This document shows, piece by piece, positions 23,801 to 33,206 of a DNA stretch of 64,000 nucleotides (the first letter of the stretch is position 1; each line of letters opens with the position of its first letter). The translations under genes and the position numbers were made by a program. The stretch lies in contig CALNHX010003618.1 in NCBI GenBank assembly GCA_940337035.1, positions 62,001-126,000 of the forward strand, in the 5' to 3' direction. The notes beneath the pieces were generated by a model, which saw nothing but the letters and a program-made list of their open reading frames with translations, made no database searches and was not told the origin of the DNA. This DNA comes from Agriotes lineatus (Eukaryota; Arthropoda; Insecta; Coleoptera; Elateridae).

Positions 23801-24150
23801 GTTATTTTCTTATCAAAAGAATTCCTATGTATTTTAAAAACATAAAAGGACTTTTGTGGAACTACAGTGAAAGCGGCCACGGCAAAGGCCCTATGGATGG
23901 TGTGGGAGGAACGTTGAAGAGACGAGCGGATGGTTTGGTTCTACACAGAAATGACATTTCGACCGCCTCAGTTTTTATTGATAAAATTTCTTCAGAGAGT
24001 TCCAAAAAAATGTGGGAAGTGGAGAGTAAAGATATAGAAAACTTGAAAAAGAATTGCCAACTAGCATTCCACCTGTTCCTCAAATTATGTCTGTTCACCA
24101 AATAAGTAACATGGAGTACAGAAAATTACTCAAAGATATTCTTAAGAAAA
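20900..24150 (+). pseudogene. Transposase-like protein of an insect 'GHGKG' family, fragmented
   Basis: Plus-strand pieces in different frames match a protein family I know from many insect genomes as uncharacterised, repeat-associated proteins. A lysine-rich coiled-coil N-terminus is best seen in the open frame 21712-22212 and is followed by GKKDYVRNGKIKKQKRLLMD. After an insertion comes a TFWIGQPKQSDRKTCACVKH segment near 23060-23120. Then come EADFAKNYIAKYSSEVQ with HFGASK near 23530-23605, a SDEPTPQYRNRQ block near 23760, and NYSESGHGKGPMDGVGG near 23860-23910. The AD, SDxP and DG acidic positions may form a DDE-type triad; this is inference. Stops and frameshifts rule out function. I cannot name the superfamily with confidence. 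Confidence 0.7.
22334..23007. mobile_element. Insertion with ACTTCCTTTTAC ends and an ACAG microsatellite
   Basis: ACTTCCTTTTACAGTG at 22338 and its approximate complement GTAGTAAAAGGAAGT ending near 23007 bracket about 670 bp. This stretch interrupts the transposase reading between its KKQKRL and TFWIG blocks. Near the right end are (ACAC)n and (ACAG)n runs (22835-22886), followed by GGGATCAGGGGACTCGAAAA. No target duplication could be identified, so the limits are approximate. Confidence 0.55.
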
Positions 24151-24819
24151 CTGTTGTTTTTCTTGCCAGTACGAGTCAATATGTTCACACATCAGTTTAA
24201 AATATTCTACGTGCCTATTATTTGAAGAAACAGTATCCTTTTTAAAGAACCTTCTTTAAATATTCTTGAAATAGTTTTTACTTCCTTAACTAATATCTAG
24301 GTTCGCCAATCTCATTAACGAAGAAATTAAAAATTAACATTATATCAAACATCACGGTGGCAACTTGAATGTTCCCTGAAAATACAGTTGTTGCGACAAG
24401 CTCATGTTTCCAGTGTACTCAGAAAATAATGAAGACGTTGCCAGGAATAAAATCCAAAAATTGCAAAAGTACGTATCATTATAACTGCTTAATTAAAACA
24501 ATTTAAACCAGAACACGCAAATGTTTTGTACTTTTTTCACATTTCTAGAGAAAAACTTTGGTTAATTATATTCACGTTTCAAGAAACTACTTTAAGTTTT
24601 TCGTATTTTAAGACATAAATGTTTATTTTTCGAGTTTTATTTTGTTTACAGTTGTAACATTTGTTGCTAATAAAATAGCTATACATCACCGAGTATTTTT
24701 TTAAAAATAAAGTAGACCTAGGTAATATTTTTATTAAAACTAGTCATTTCGGTAACGGTACATCATTTAGGTAACCGCTAAATTTTATTATTTTTGGTGC
24801 AATAATAAGTATTGTAAGG

Positions 24820-26118
24820 GGTAAACGTGCAGTTTAAGTCACCGAGATGTAAACAAACCGATCGGCACCACTCGGGTCAGCATATGCGGGGTTGGCAGAC
24901 TGAAGGCATGCGTGTTTTCACGTGCTATGTTAGTACGCTACCAATTACCCGCGTGTTCGGTTGTTCAATTCAATTCAATCCTGCTGTTCAATTACGGGTT
25001 TGCAGTAAAATTATTTAAAAATTGCAGTAATAACTAATAACCTCTAATATCCGACTTAATAATTTTCATTGCTTGCTTGACGCCACTTTGAAAGCAAACC
25101 CGTGGGCCAAATTGGCTGATTTTGGTGTCAATCAACTCAGGGCGACGCAAGTAAGCCAGTAGTAGGGTTTTCAAATTTTTATAAGTGACTTTTTTATGTG
25201 GATTTTTTTGTTGATAGCTAACCTCAAAATTAACTCGACACACAAAATGGATCACTCTTGTATAAATTGCATTAAATGAATAATTTCGCGCCCAATTTGG
25301 GTGCAGAACGCTAGTAATTGAAATAAAATTACATCTGTTGGACAATGGAAGAGAAAGATACAGGGGTGTGTAGGGTAGAAATAAAATCTACTGTATTTGT
25401 AACTAAACCTTCAAACAGTGCTAAGTTTATTATTGAATATAAAAAAGTGCCAGACATGTAACTACAAAAATTAAAGTAAATTGTTTATAAAAAAGCGCAA
25501 ATGTATTTACAAAAAATAAATTGAATTGCTAATAAAACTGTGCATACATGTTTACCAAAATTAAAGTACATATAAAACACATAATCCATTTAAGCAAACT
25601 TAATCCTAGGTTGCAATAAATAATGCAAAATATCACAGTCCATAAACACATAAAGTTTATGATGGTGCATCCAAGATTATTGAGTCTAAAAATTCATCCA
25701 CAGAGTAGAAACAATTATGAATTAGTAGCTGTTTTATTTTTGATTTAAATTTTCTGTCGTTAAGATTTTTAAATAAAGATGGAAGTTTATTACAAGTCGA
25801 ACATCTAACGAGTTACGAAAGGATTTTGCCTTTTTGAATTGTTTAGAAATAGTAAGATATATTAGGGGTTATTAGTTATTACTGCAATTTTTAAATAATT
25901 TTACTGCAAACCCGTAATTGAATAACAGCAGGATTACCAAAACTACCAAAAGTTCATTGAAAAACAACCGAACACGCGAATAATAATGTTTGGTAGCGTA
26001 ATAACGTAGTATGTGAAAAGGCGCATGCATTCAGTCAGTCTGGCAACCCCGCATATTCTCACCCAAGCGGTGGCGATCGGTTTGTTTACAGCTCGGTGAC
26101 CTAAACTGCACGTTTACC
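24820..26118. mobile_element. Mutator-like (MULE-type) non-autonomous element (1299 bp)
   Basis: GGTAAACGTGCAGTTTA at the left and its complement at the right begin inverted repeats that continue for roughly 170 bp, sharing GTCACCGAG, TGTAAACAAACCGATCG and CGCGTGTTCGG. The flanks are a perfect 9-bp duplication attgtaagg (24811-24819, 26119-26127). Copy 1 has the unoccupied site (attgtatgg near 6773). Long TIRs with a 9-bp duplication are the Mutator hallmark. No MULE transposase is encoded. A 103-codon minus-strand frame (25034-25345) has no recognisable features. Confidence 0.85.
25690..25860 (-). pseudogene. Possible LINE 3' coding end inside the MULE
   Basis: The minus strand reads a segment with LFKNLNDRKFKSKIKQLLIH followed by a stop about 20 codons later. 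This resembles the last coding residues of insect LINEs, which typically end in FKSKLKxxL...Y. The downstream AT-rich stretch could be its 3' UTR. Identification is by pattern only. Confidence 0.45.
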
Positions 26119-26295
26119 ATTGTAAGGCTTTTGTAATGCAATAATATCTTCGTAAACGCATAACACAATAATGTAATGAAGAAATAATTAATTGAAGGAC
26201 AATAAATAACTTTTTATGATTTCAAGGCGTACCGTTCTAATAAGTCTTAATAAAGTAACAAGAATAAATTTGTCATAGCTGTTCTACAGCTAATG

Positions 26296-26685
26296 TTAAA
26301 AGCTAACCATCTTAAGGTCGGTATACATTAGCCGATCCGAGCCTGTAACGTAACATGTAATGTAATGTTCATCAGTTGGGACGTGAAGCGAACATGCCGA
26401 GAGCATTCTTCTAAACATCCGGCGAGCCAACCTATGTCGCGAGCATTCTGCAAATAAAAGTATCTTTTTCTTCACTTTGCCTTTCTCTCTTCTACAGGAC
26501 GCCAACAAACTAATTATTTTACTCTTGCAGGCTTCTTCTGTTTCTCCTATTAAAGAAGCGATTTCCTTCCACGCATCTTCTTTTAGGGTCTTTTTGTAAT
26601 AGTTGTGGTCTTTAGCATTCCACAAAACAGTCTGATTTTTGTAAATTTCAATCAACTGCAACGTACTTTCCTCCGTCCAGTTCAT
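26296..26685 (-). CDS. MADF / Myb-SANT-like DNA-binding ORF of a Harbinger element (truncated)
   Basis: The frame starts MNWTEESTLQLIEIYKNQTV and continues with a W-x-A-K-D-H-N-Y...W-K-E-I-A pattern. The three spaced aromatic/tryptophan positions and helix layout fit a MADF or Myb/SANT-like domain over residues 1-65. PIF/Harbinger elements encode such a protein to assist the transposase in DNA binding and nuclear import. From about residue 75 the reading runs into terminal-repeat sequence and its stop lies just outside the element, so the C-terminus is not genuine. Whether it is expressed is unknown. It could act as a stray DNA-binding protein or be an unselected leftover. Confidence 0.7.
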   Translation of the reverse strand: MNWTEESTLQLIEIYKNQTVLWNAKDHNYYKKTLKEDAWKEIASLIGETEEACKSKIISLLASCRREKGKVKKKILLFAECSRHRLARRMFRRMLSACSLHVPTDEHYITCYVTGSDRLMYTDLKMVSF

Positions 26686-26929
26686 CGTGCTCGCAAGAAA
26701 TGGCTCGTTGCCGCGTATAACTTAGCTAAACGGACAAAACGACGTCCCAACTAGAACTGAAAATCCCTTTGTGTTCGTTCCGAAAACCGACTCTCGACGG
26801 ATCGCAGCGAGCGACTCACAAACCTGTTATAACAAGTTCGTTTGGTGCTCGAAACCCCGTCTCAACTGCACGAATTTGGTACATTACATGTTACATTACA
26901 GGCTCGGCTCGGGTAATGTATACGGACCT
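26315..26929 (-). mobile_element. PIF/Harbinger-type derivative (615 bp) with a MADF-like ORF
   Basis: AGGTCGGTATACATTA at the left and TAATGTATACGGACCT at the right form imperfect inverted repeats of about 50 bp. They are flanked by TTA on each side (26312-26314, 26930-26932). Copy 1 keeps the empty site with one TTA (ccatcttatattaaac near 6958). A 3-bp TTA target is characteristic of PIF/Harbinger. The DDE transposase gene is absent, but the second ORF of such elements survives in part. Confidence 0.85.
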
Positions 26930-27634
26930 TTATATTAAACTCCCAATCCTTTCACACACACTTCATGCCTTACAGATACCATAAATACGTTGTAGAGGCT
27001 ACTTTGAGGTACCGTTATTGAAATGAGCATATGCAGCAGATTGCAGCTTAAAAACAACCACAACTTATTTAAAACTTAAAATTGATTGCGACCACTGCAG
27101 CAGTTTCTTCAATAGACCTTAGTAAATGTATAATACGACATGCATAGGCTGAACTCATTTTTGAACTGTTTCTTCAGTGCAATTGTCCCGTTATGTGAAA
27201 TTTACCCATATACAGCAGGTATTTAAGTTCTGAAATAATTTACTCACATTTCTGTATTCATACATTATCTGACGATTGCTAAATGGTCGATATCTCACGG
27301 TGTAATTTTCGCAAATGCCTAATATTATTCTGTATTAAAACACAAAGCCACGCACAAACAACGTCGCCATATTAAATACGTTGTTGCCTTTTGCTCTACT
27401 CAGATGCAAGGTAACTACTCCATAAAACTAACAAGAGAGAAGAAATGGAGAAACCTGAAGCGTGCATGCTATATTTAATATCACTTCTCTGTCTACTCTG
27501 ATGTCACAATATGTTTATTATAACACCGAAAACAGTGCTACAATGGAGTCCATTACAGCACTGTTTTTGCATTGTTATTTTCATACGAAAAACGATAAAG
27601 CAGCCTGTTTTTTAAACTGACAGATTGTCACAAT

Positions 27635-28460
27635 CACAAAGCAACCACCACGGTGTAAGAATATCTTAGACCGTGGCAACCACTAATAGAGCGATTTCTC
27701 AAACAGTAAGCTTGAATAAAAGTTTCAGCGCCCTACAACGGGTGGGCCCGAAACTATTCAAGCAAGGCGGCAAAATTTAAATACGCCATTACTACGATAT
27801 TTGGATTAATCAAGGATATACCGTCAACACCAATACAAATTTTGCATATACATCATTTGCCTTCATCAGAATCTCGATTTTAAGGTTTTGAACCGCATAA
27901 ATCGGAATATGCAAAATCTTTATAGGTTCTGAAGTGTACAATAATTATGGACAATTCAAACAAAATTTTTGCGAATAACAAATATATTTAAGTAATTCAA
28001 ATAGCAATATTGTTTAATAGGTATTGTCAATCTTACAATAGTCGTGCTCAATTGCAACAATTTGCTTTGGTTAAAAATGCTTTTCACGCATTTTAAATGA
28101 TTTGTCGGTGTCAGTTTGACGTATGAGTTTACTATTTACGCACTTTTCAAAAGGCGGACAGGTGACACCAGCGCCTCCTGACGGATGGGCCAATCTCTAA
28201 AAATTATTTGATTTGACAGATGCATTCAGAAAACGCTTCTATTAGTAGGTTTTTCTATGCCGTTGGGAAACTTGTGTCTCCTACACTAAATCGGCACAAT
28301 TTGAAGCAACACTTCTTCACATACCGACCCATAATTAATTATAGTTTGGTTCACAACCTTGTCGAGTGGCGACACTAGCGCCCTCCGGCGGGTGGGCCAG
28401 TCCCTAACAATTATTTGACAGGTGCATTTAAGAAACTCCTCTATTAGTGGTTGCTTTGTG
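27635..28460. mobile_element. hAT-type element (826 bp)
   Basis: CACAAAGCAACCAC at the left and GTGGTTGCTTTGTG at the right are inverted, with a perfect 8-bp duplication gtcacaat (27627-27634, 28461-28468). Copy 1 is unoccupied here (gattgtcacatttatg near 7662). Subterminal words such as CTAATAGAG, GCGCCCT and GGGTGGGCC recur, including a second internal set near 28160-28250. No coding region is recognised. Confidence 0.88.
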
Positions 28461-28479
28461 GTCACAATTATGAAATGGG

Positions 28480-28720
28480 GCCTGAACACAACGCCCACTG
28501 GTCACAAACCCCAACTCAGATTTCGGTCATAACACCCAACTTCGATTTTGGTTACAACGCCCAACTTGGTCACAACGCCCAATTTCGATTTTGATCACAA
28601 CGCCCAAATTGGTCACAACGCCCAATATCGATTTTGATCACAACGTCCAACTTGGTCACAACGCCCACTTTTGATTTTGGTCACAACGCCCAATTTTGAT
28701 TTTGGTCATATCGCCCAGGC
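28480..28720. repeat. Minisatellite, short array in copy 2
   Basis: This is the same GGTCACAACGCCCAACTT-type repeat as 10244-11080 but with only about eight to ten units. It is uninterrupted by other elements and shows the state without the P-element insertion. Confidence 0.9.
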
Positions 28721-28825
28721 GGCACAGAAAGTAAGAAAAATGTGTATCTAAAATGAATAATAATAAATTAAACTTTTAAGGTGAGGTAATAGGTAGGAAC
28801 ATTTTCAAGTTCCCGTAAAGTAGTA

Positions 28826-29238
28826 TTATAGTATTTAACATTACAAGCCAGATAAAACAGTTTTTACTGGCGATAGGATTGGGATGACTGGCGAGCCGTT
28901 AGGCGAGCCTGTCATATCCTTGAGCCAGTAAAAATGGTTACCTGGTGTGTTTTGTTGAATATTTTATTTGTTTCTCACTTGTAAATAGCTTGAAATTTAC
29001 ATTTATTCAAAATGTCAAACTGACAAGCAACTAAATTTATCAATGTGTCCTACATACTAAGGAAGACAACTCTGGCTTTGCACGCTATCATTTATCTATG
29101 AGCACGCTAGTAAAATATAACTGGCTAGCCAGTAAATTTTTTACTGGCTAGCCAGTTAAGAAACATTTTCAAGGTGAATACAGTGACTTGATAAATTGAT
29201 GTTTACAAAAGTGAGGAACAAATAAATATTATTTATTT
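28826..29238. mobile_element. Probable small insertion private to copy 2
   Basis: Copy 1 has a continuous site (gtagtattaatattattt near 11188) where copy 2 carries about 410 extra bases. The nearest direct repeat is ATAGTATTT against ATATTATTT, 8 of 9. The insert holds two adjacent copies of the perfect palindrome ACTGGCTAGCCAGT (29121-29158) and inverted ATTTGTTTCTCACTT-like words. Class unknown. Confidence 0.5.
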
Positions 29239-29425
29239 TTGATAATAATTCCGTGGCGTAGTGCGTGGTCCAAAAAAGTTTCTAAATTCGGATTATAACA
29301 TAAAGTTGTATTTTTTATATGGAACTCATACACGTAGTTAGCTGTGGCATCATGAGAAAGAGGATTTTTTCCCATTTCAGTGACGTATGTCGTGTGGGAT
29401 CGATTTATTCATTGTCACTACTTTA

Positions 29426-30533
29426 CAGAGCTGGGCCGGGTACTGATAAATTGTACTCGGGTACCGAGTACCGGGTACATGCCTTAACTGAAGAACGAGT
29501 ACAGAGTACCGAGTACTATACTCATTGCACCCCCTGTCGAATTTCAAGAGTACTATTTGCAAGTACATGTTTCTTCCCCCACCACTTTTACTTAACATCG
29601 TTTTCGGTTTATAAGAAGCAAAATAAACAAAGCAGTTTATCAGTTTATTACATTCCTTTGTACAACCAACAAAAATATATGATAAGTGAGGGTTAGAGTG
29701 TTGTCAGCAATGGTGTTCCCATAGGGTATACTCCATATACGCCGTATACTCTCAAGATTTTCTGGGCATACTGCGTATACTCTCAATCAATTTTGTGAAA
29801 ACTCGTTGAATGTGCTTACAAATTAGGCCTAACGTCAAGTCGAACACTATTTGAACAATTGTCTGCACCAAGGCTGCCAGTGTTTGTAGGATTTATCCCA
29901 CCACTCTGCCTTTCGAGTAGCAGTGAAGGATTTATTCCGCGACCATACGTCGAGGTTAGTCTGCTAGACCATCGATCGACACTTTCAGCTCCTCGTGGTC
30001 AAGTTAAAGAACGCCAAAAAACAGAGGGAATAAGATGCATTACGAAAAAAAAAATGTCAATACATATAATTAGCTTAACCGATTTTTTTTCAATTTTATA
30101 TGGAAAAATAATAAAATTTTTAAGCTCATTTGTTGTAATTGCCCCCCCCCCCCCCCCGCCGCCCAGCAACTATAGAAAAAGTCATAAACACAATGGATTA
30201 CCGGTAGTAACCTATACCTTCGAAAAAATTGCTGGGAATATCACTGGTTGTCAGTCGCTTCAACTTCTCGTGCAAACAGATACCGGCGACACGGTCAAAC
30301 ACAGCCAAGTCCAGACTTGCATGGCGCACTTGCGCTTGCGCGTATGGTATTAAAGTACTCGGACAAATGTACTCATAAAAGACGCGGGTATCGGATACTT
30401 CTACCCAATGTGATGACGGGCACGAATACAGAGTACTTTATTGGAAATTGTACTGGGTACCGGGTACAGAGTACCCGAATTGTACTTAGAGTACAGTGTT
30501 TGAGTACTTGTACTCGAGTACTGCCCAGCTCTG
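29426..30533. mobile_element. hAT-type element (1108 bp)
   Basis: CAGAGCTGGGC and GCCCAGCTCTG form the ends, with a perfect 8-bp duplication ctacttta (29418-29425, 30534-30541). Copy 1 has the empty site near 11387. Both subterminal regions are dense in GAGTACT/GGGTACC words. A C-run of 17 bases sits at 30141-30157. Open frames of 125 and 164 codons inside show no transposase motifs. Confidence 0.9.
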
Positions 30534-30917
30534 CTACTTTATAGCAACAATTCACAATTTTTAATATTTCGTCGTTTTCTAGTTGAAGACTTGTGCCATT
30601 TAGAATGTATGTGATTAAACAAAGTGTTTGCGTTGCTACAATACCACCGTTTCATTGACAGAATTAATCATGTTTGATTGTTGCTTATAATATTATAGTG
30701 TCCTTCCTACACCCATTTATCAGAACATTTTATTGTCCATTAAAACCTCTGCAGCTTCTCAGCTTCGAAAATATGAAAATGATTGAAGAATAAAGTTCCC
30801 TTGTTTTTCAAAATACGCAAAAATGTTAATTGGAAGTATTTGTTATAACATATCTATTAAAAATTATTATTGATTTTAATTGTTATTTGGTCCGTTTGTT
30901 ATTAAATTATTTAAAAA

Positions 30918-33180
30918 CTAGCTGAAACCCGCGGCATATGCCGCATTTAAAATGTATGACGAATTTAATAACTTTTGTTGCACTAAATAAAGCTTTAAAA
31001 GCACGCTAGAGATTGGCAGTAAGGAACAGTTCCAAAAAATATATTTTCAAATGTATAAAGTCTTTGGAAAGGAAACGCTCGCCCCTGAAAGGCGTCCTAA
31101 TTAATACGTTGTTGGAACGCAGTCAAAAAAAAAATTCCGGAAAGAATTAATGCTCTTATGAGATTATATGTGAGAATTATTTGCGCCAGCGAAATAATTT
31201 TCAGCTGCCTGCAATCTGTTTCTTTTCAGATTTAAGCCGTTGAGGCGTTGAGCGTCATAAAAATATAAATGCGGTAACTCAAGTCTCCAGTTACGCCGTT
31301 ACTGATATTGTTAAATAACTGATTAATTATTATTTCTTTGTCATTTTAAACACAAGAAGTCAAGTAGCGCAGATGGGTAAGCGCTTGCCTTGCATTAAGC
31401 GATTTGAACCGGGCTCGGTGAGACCATTCACAGTTGGGCACCAAATTAACCCGGGTGTAGTCGCGCGTCCTAAACTTCCGTTAATGATCGCGCCCCGGTC
31501 GGTTCAACATCAGTTAGTTTTTTTAACAGAATGTATGTAAATTAATAAAAATCTTTTTCATAACACCTACTTGTTATTTGTTAATAACAGAACTGTCAAC
31601 CTGACTGAAAAGTTCCTTATAACAGCCATGGCCATGGCTCAGATGAACTCATTAGCATCGGCCTGACGGCATCGGCCACAAATTTATTCTCGTTTGTTAG
31701 ATGCCTACTAACGGCCTTATATCGATAATAACTATAACATTTCTCTTGCACTTTATTAGGAAAGCATAATAAACGATTTTACAGCGTAACATTCATTTAT
31801 AATACCAGATAAATGAAAAAATAATTGAGTTACGTTAGATCAACCGCATTAACAAAAAAACGGTTTTAAATTTTTTTTAAATGTGCTGAAATGTCACTAA
31901 AAATAGCAAAACTGCATTTTAGGTGAATTTTTAAAAGTTCAAGTCGCAAAGAAGCTGCATTAGAAAGCTACAGCAATTTGTTAAAATGTGCGGTTGAATC
32001 GACCATAGCGCGACCACTCCCGGGTTAATTAACTGTGCTCTACTCAGAACCACAGACCTAAGAGATAGAGTAACAAGTTCAACATAATACACACAGACAC
32101 CTCACACAATGGGTGCTGTGCAAGCATTAAAAGGCGCGGTTCAACTTTGTATCCCGAATCCGGGGCAAGTTGAGCATTGTACCGCCAGATGCAAGCACAT
32201 AAAGCACCAGCCTCTACACCGCAAGGTAAAACGAGGTTATCGATTATACATCCATACATAATACATTTTAAACTGGCATTATTATTATTATCTCTATAAT
32301 AGCAACCATAAGTAACTGTTTATAATGTTTATATGCTAGCGAGTTAATTTTCATCTTAAATCGCTAGTGAATTAATAGCAGATTGTTCTACAAGTTAAGA
32401 AAAGTGAGAGTTTTCCAGCAAATGTAAAAGTTTTACGTGGAATTTTCCAATGTGTTGAACATGCAATTTTTCCTTGTAGCTGACAAAAATATCTTGTTAA
32501 ATAATTTTGGTCAAAGTATGGAAGCGCAATGTTTACTGTACTGTATAAATATAAATAACCATTATACATTATAGAATAGACCTTACTTGAAAATGGATGA
32601 ATCTGTTATTAATTCATTTAGTTTCAATTTAAACTGCAGTGTTCTATTATTCGGTTACTTATTTCAAGTGTTTGTTAAAATATTGTTTTTAAATTAAAAA
32701 GTTCCTTCATATTTTTATTTCGTAGCATCTTTTACCTTTCGGTGTCGGGAACCATTCATCTTTCTCTCTTTTTATTTACTATGTAGTTGTATATTTATTT
32801 TAAGACGGTTTATTTAAGCTCCTCACAGATTACGGAGGCGATTGCCCTTAATAAAGGGATCCGACACAAAGTTCCTTCCCCGCATAACCGTTATTTGCAA
32901 TTTGTTGACATGCGGTTTTACTTACAGCATCAGGTCTTCGATCTCTTCCTTGAATTCTGGTATTCTAGCCGTCATTACTTGCAGAATTTATTGTCCAGTC
33001 CAATTGTCCTGCCAAAACATACATTTACGATACTCATTTGTCCAGCAAGGTACTGGCCTACGGGGAAATTTTAGAACCGTCTACAGTTTTCTTGATAAAA
33101 CGGAACTGAAAATTCAGTAATTGCTAGTTAGCATTGTCATTCAACAGTCACCCGTGGCCTTTGTAGTTATTCATTTTGCG
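30918..33180. other. No gene recognised
   Basis: Apart from the SINE head, this interval has a 71-codon minus frame (32044-32259) and overlapping 65-95-codon frames around 32370-33120 with no identifiable domain. The start, CTAGCTGAAACCCGCGG, resembles the ends of a repeat family common in arthropods, but I could not classify it. The last 200 bp before 33207 may be promoter and 5' UTR of the spliced gene that follows. Confidence 0.4.
31360..31460 (+). repeat. tRNA-related SINE head
   Basis: TAGCGCAGATGGG (31365-31377) fits a pol III A box and GATTTGAACCGGG (31401-31413) resembles a B box at about the right spacing. The sequence does not fold as a full tRNA. A SINE fragment is the better reading; the tail is not clearly bounded. 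Confidence 0.45.
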
Positions 33181-33206
33181 TTGTTCTTAGTGGCGTGTGA
33201 ATCAAC

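Larger units (their letters stand above)
20058..27212 (+). mobile_element. Full-length but broken DNA transposon with GHGKG-type transposase
   Basis: TATATGGGTAAATT at the left and AATTTACCCATATA at the right are inverted, with imperfect similarity for about 35 bp. Between them, leaving out later insertions, lie two diverged coding blocks on the plus strand. The word CATTTCGGTAAC recurs at 20245, 20439, 20785 and 24745, and its relatives sit at matching places in the deleted copy 1. Later insertions at about 22334, 24820 and 26315 break the element further. Confidence 0.65.
18803..30917. repeat. Long direct repeat, copy 2
   Basis: This is the partner of 4265-13080. Private insertions are the Mutator-like element (24820-26118), the Harbinger derivative (26315-26929), a hAT (27635-28460), a probable element at about 28826-29238 and a hAT (29426-30533). 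Homology stops abruptly at 30917, where CTAGCTGAAACCCGCGG begins in this copy while copy 1 continues differently. The 4-kb internal block 20289-24340 holds the transposase remnants deleted from copy 1. Confidence 0.85.

Noticed and set aside
29859..30353. 164-codon ORF spanning a poly-C run
   Set aside because: It lies inside a hAT element, has a low-complexity proline run from the C-tract, and shows no transposase motif.
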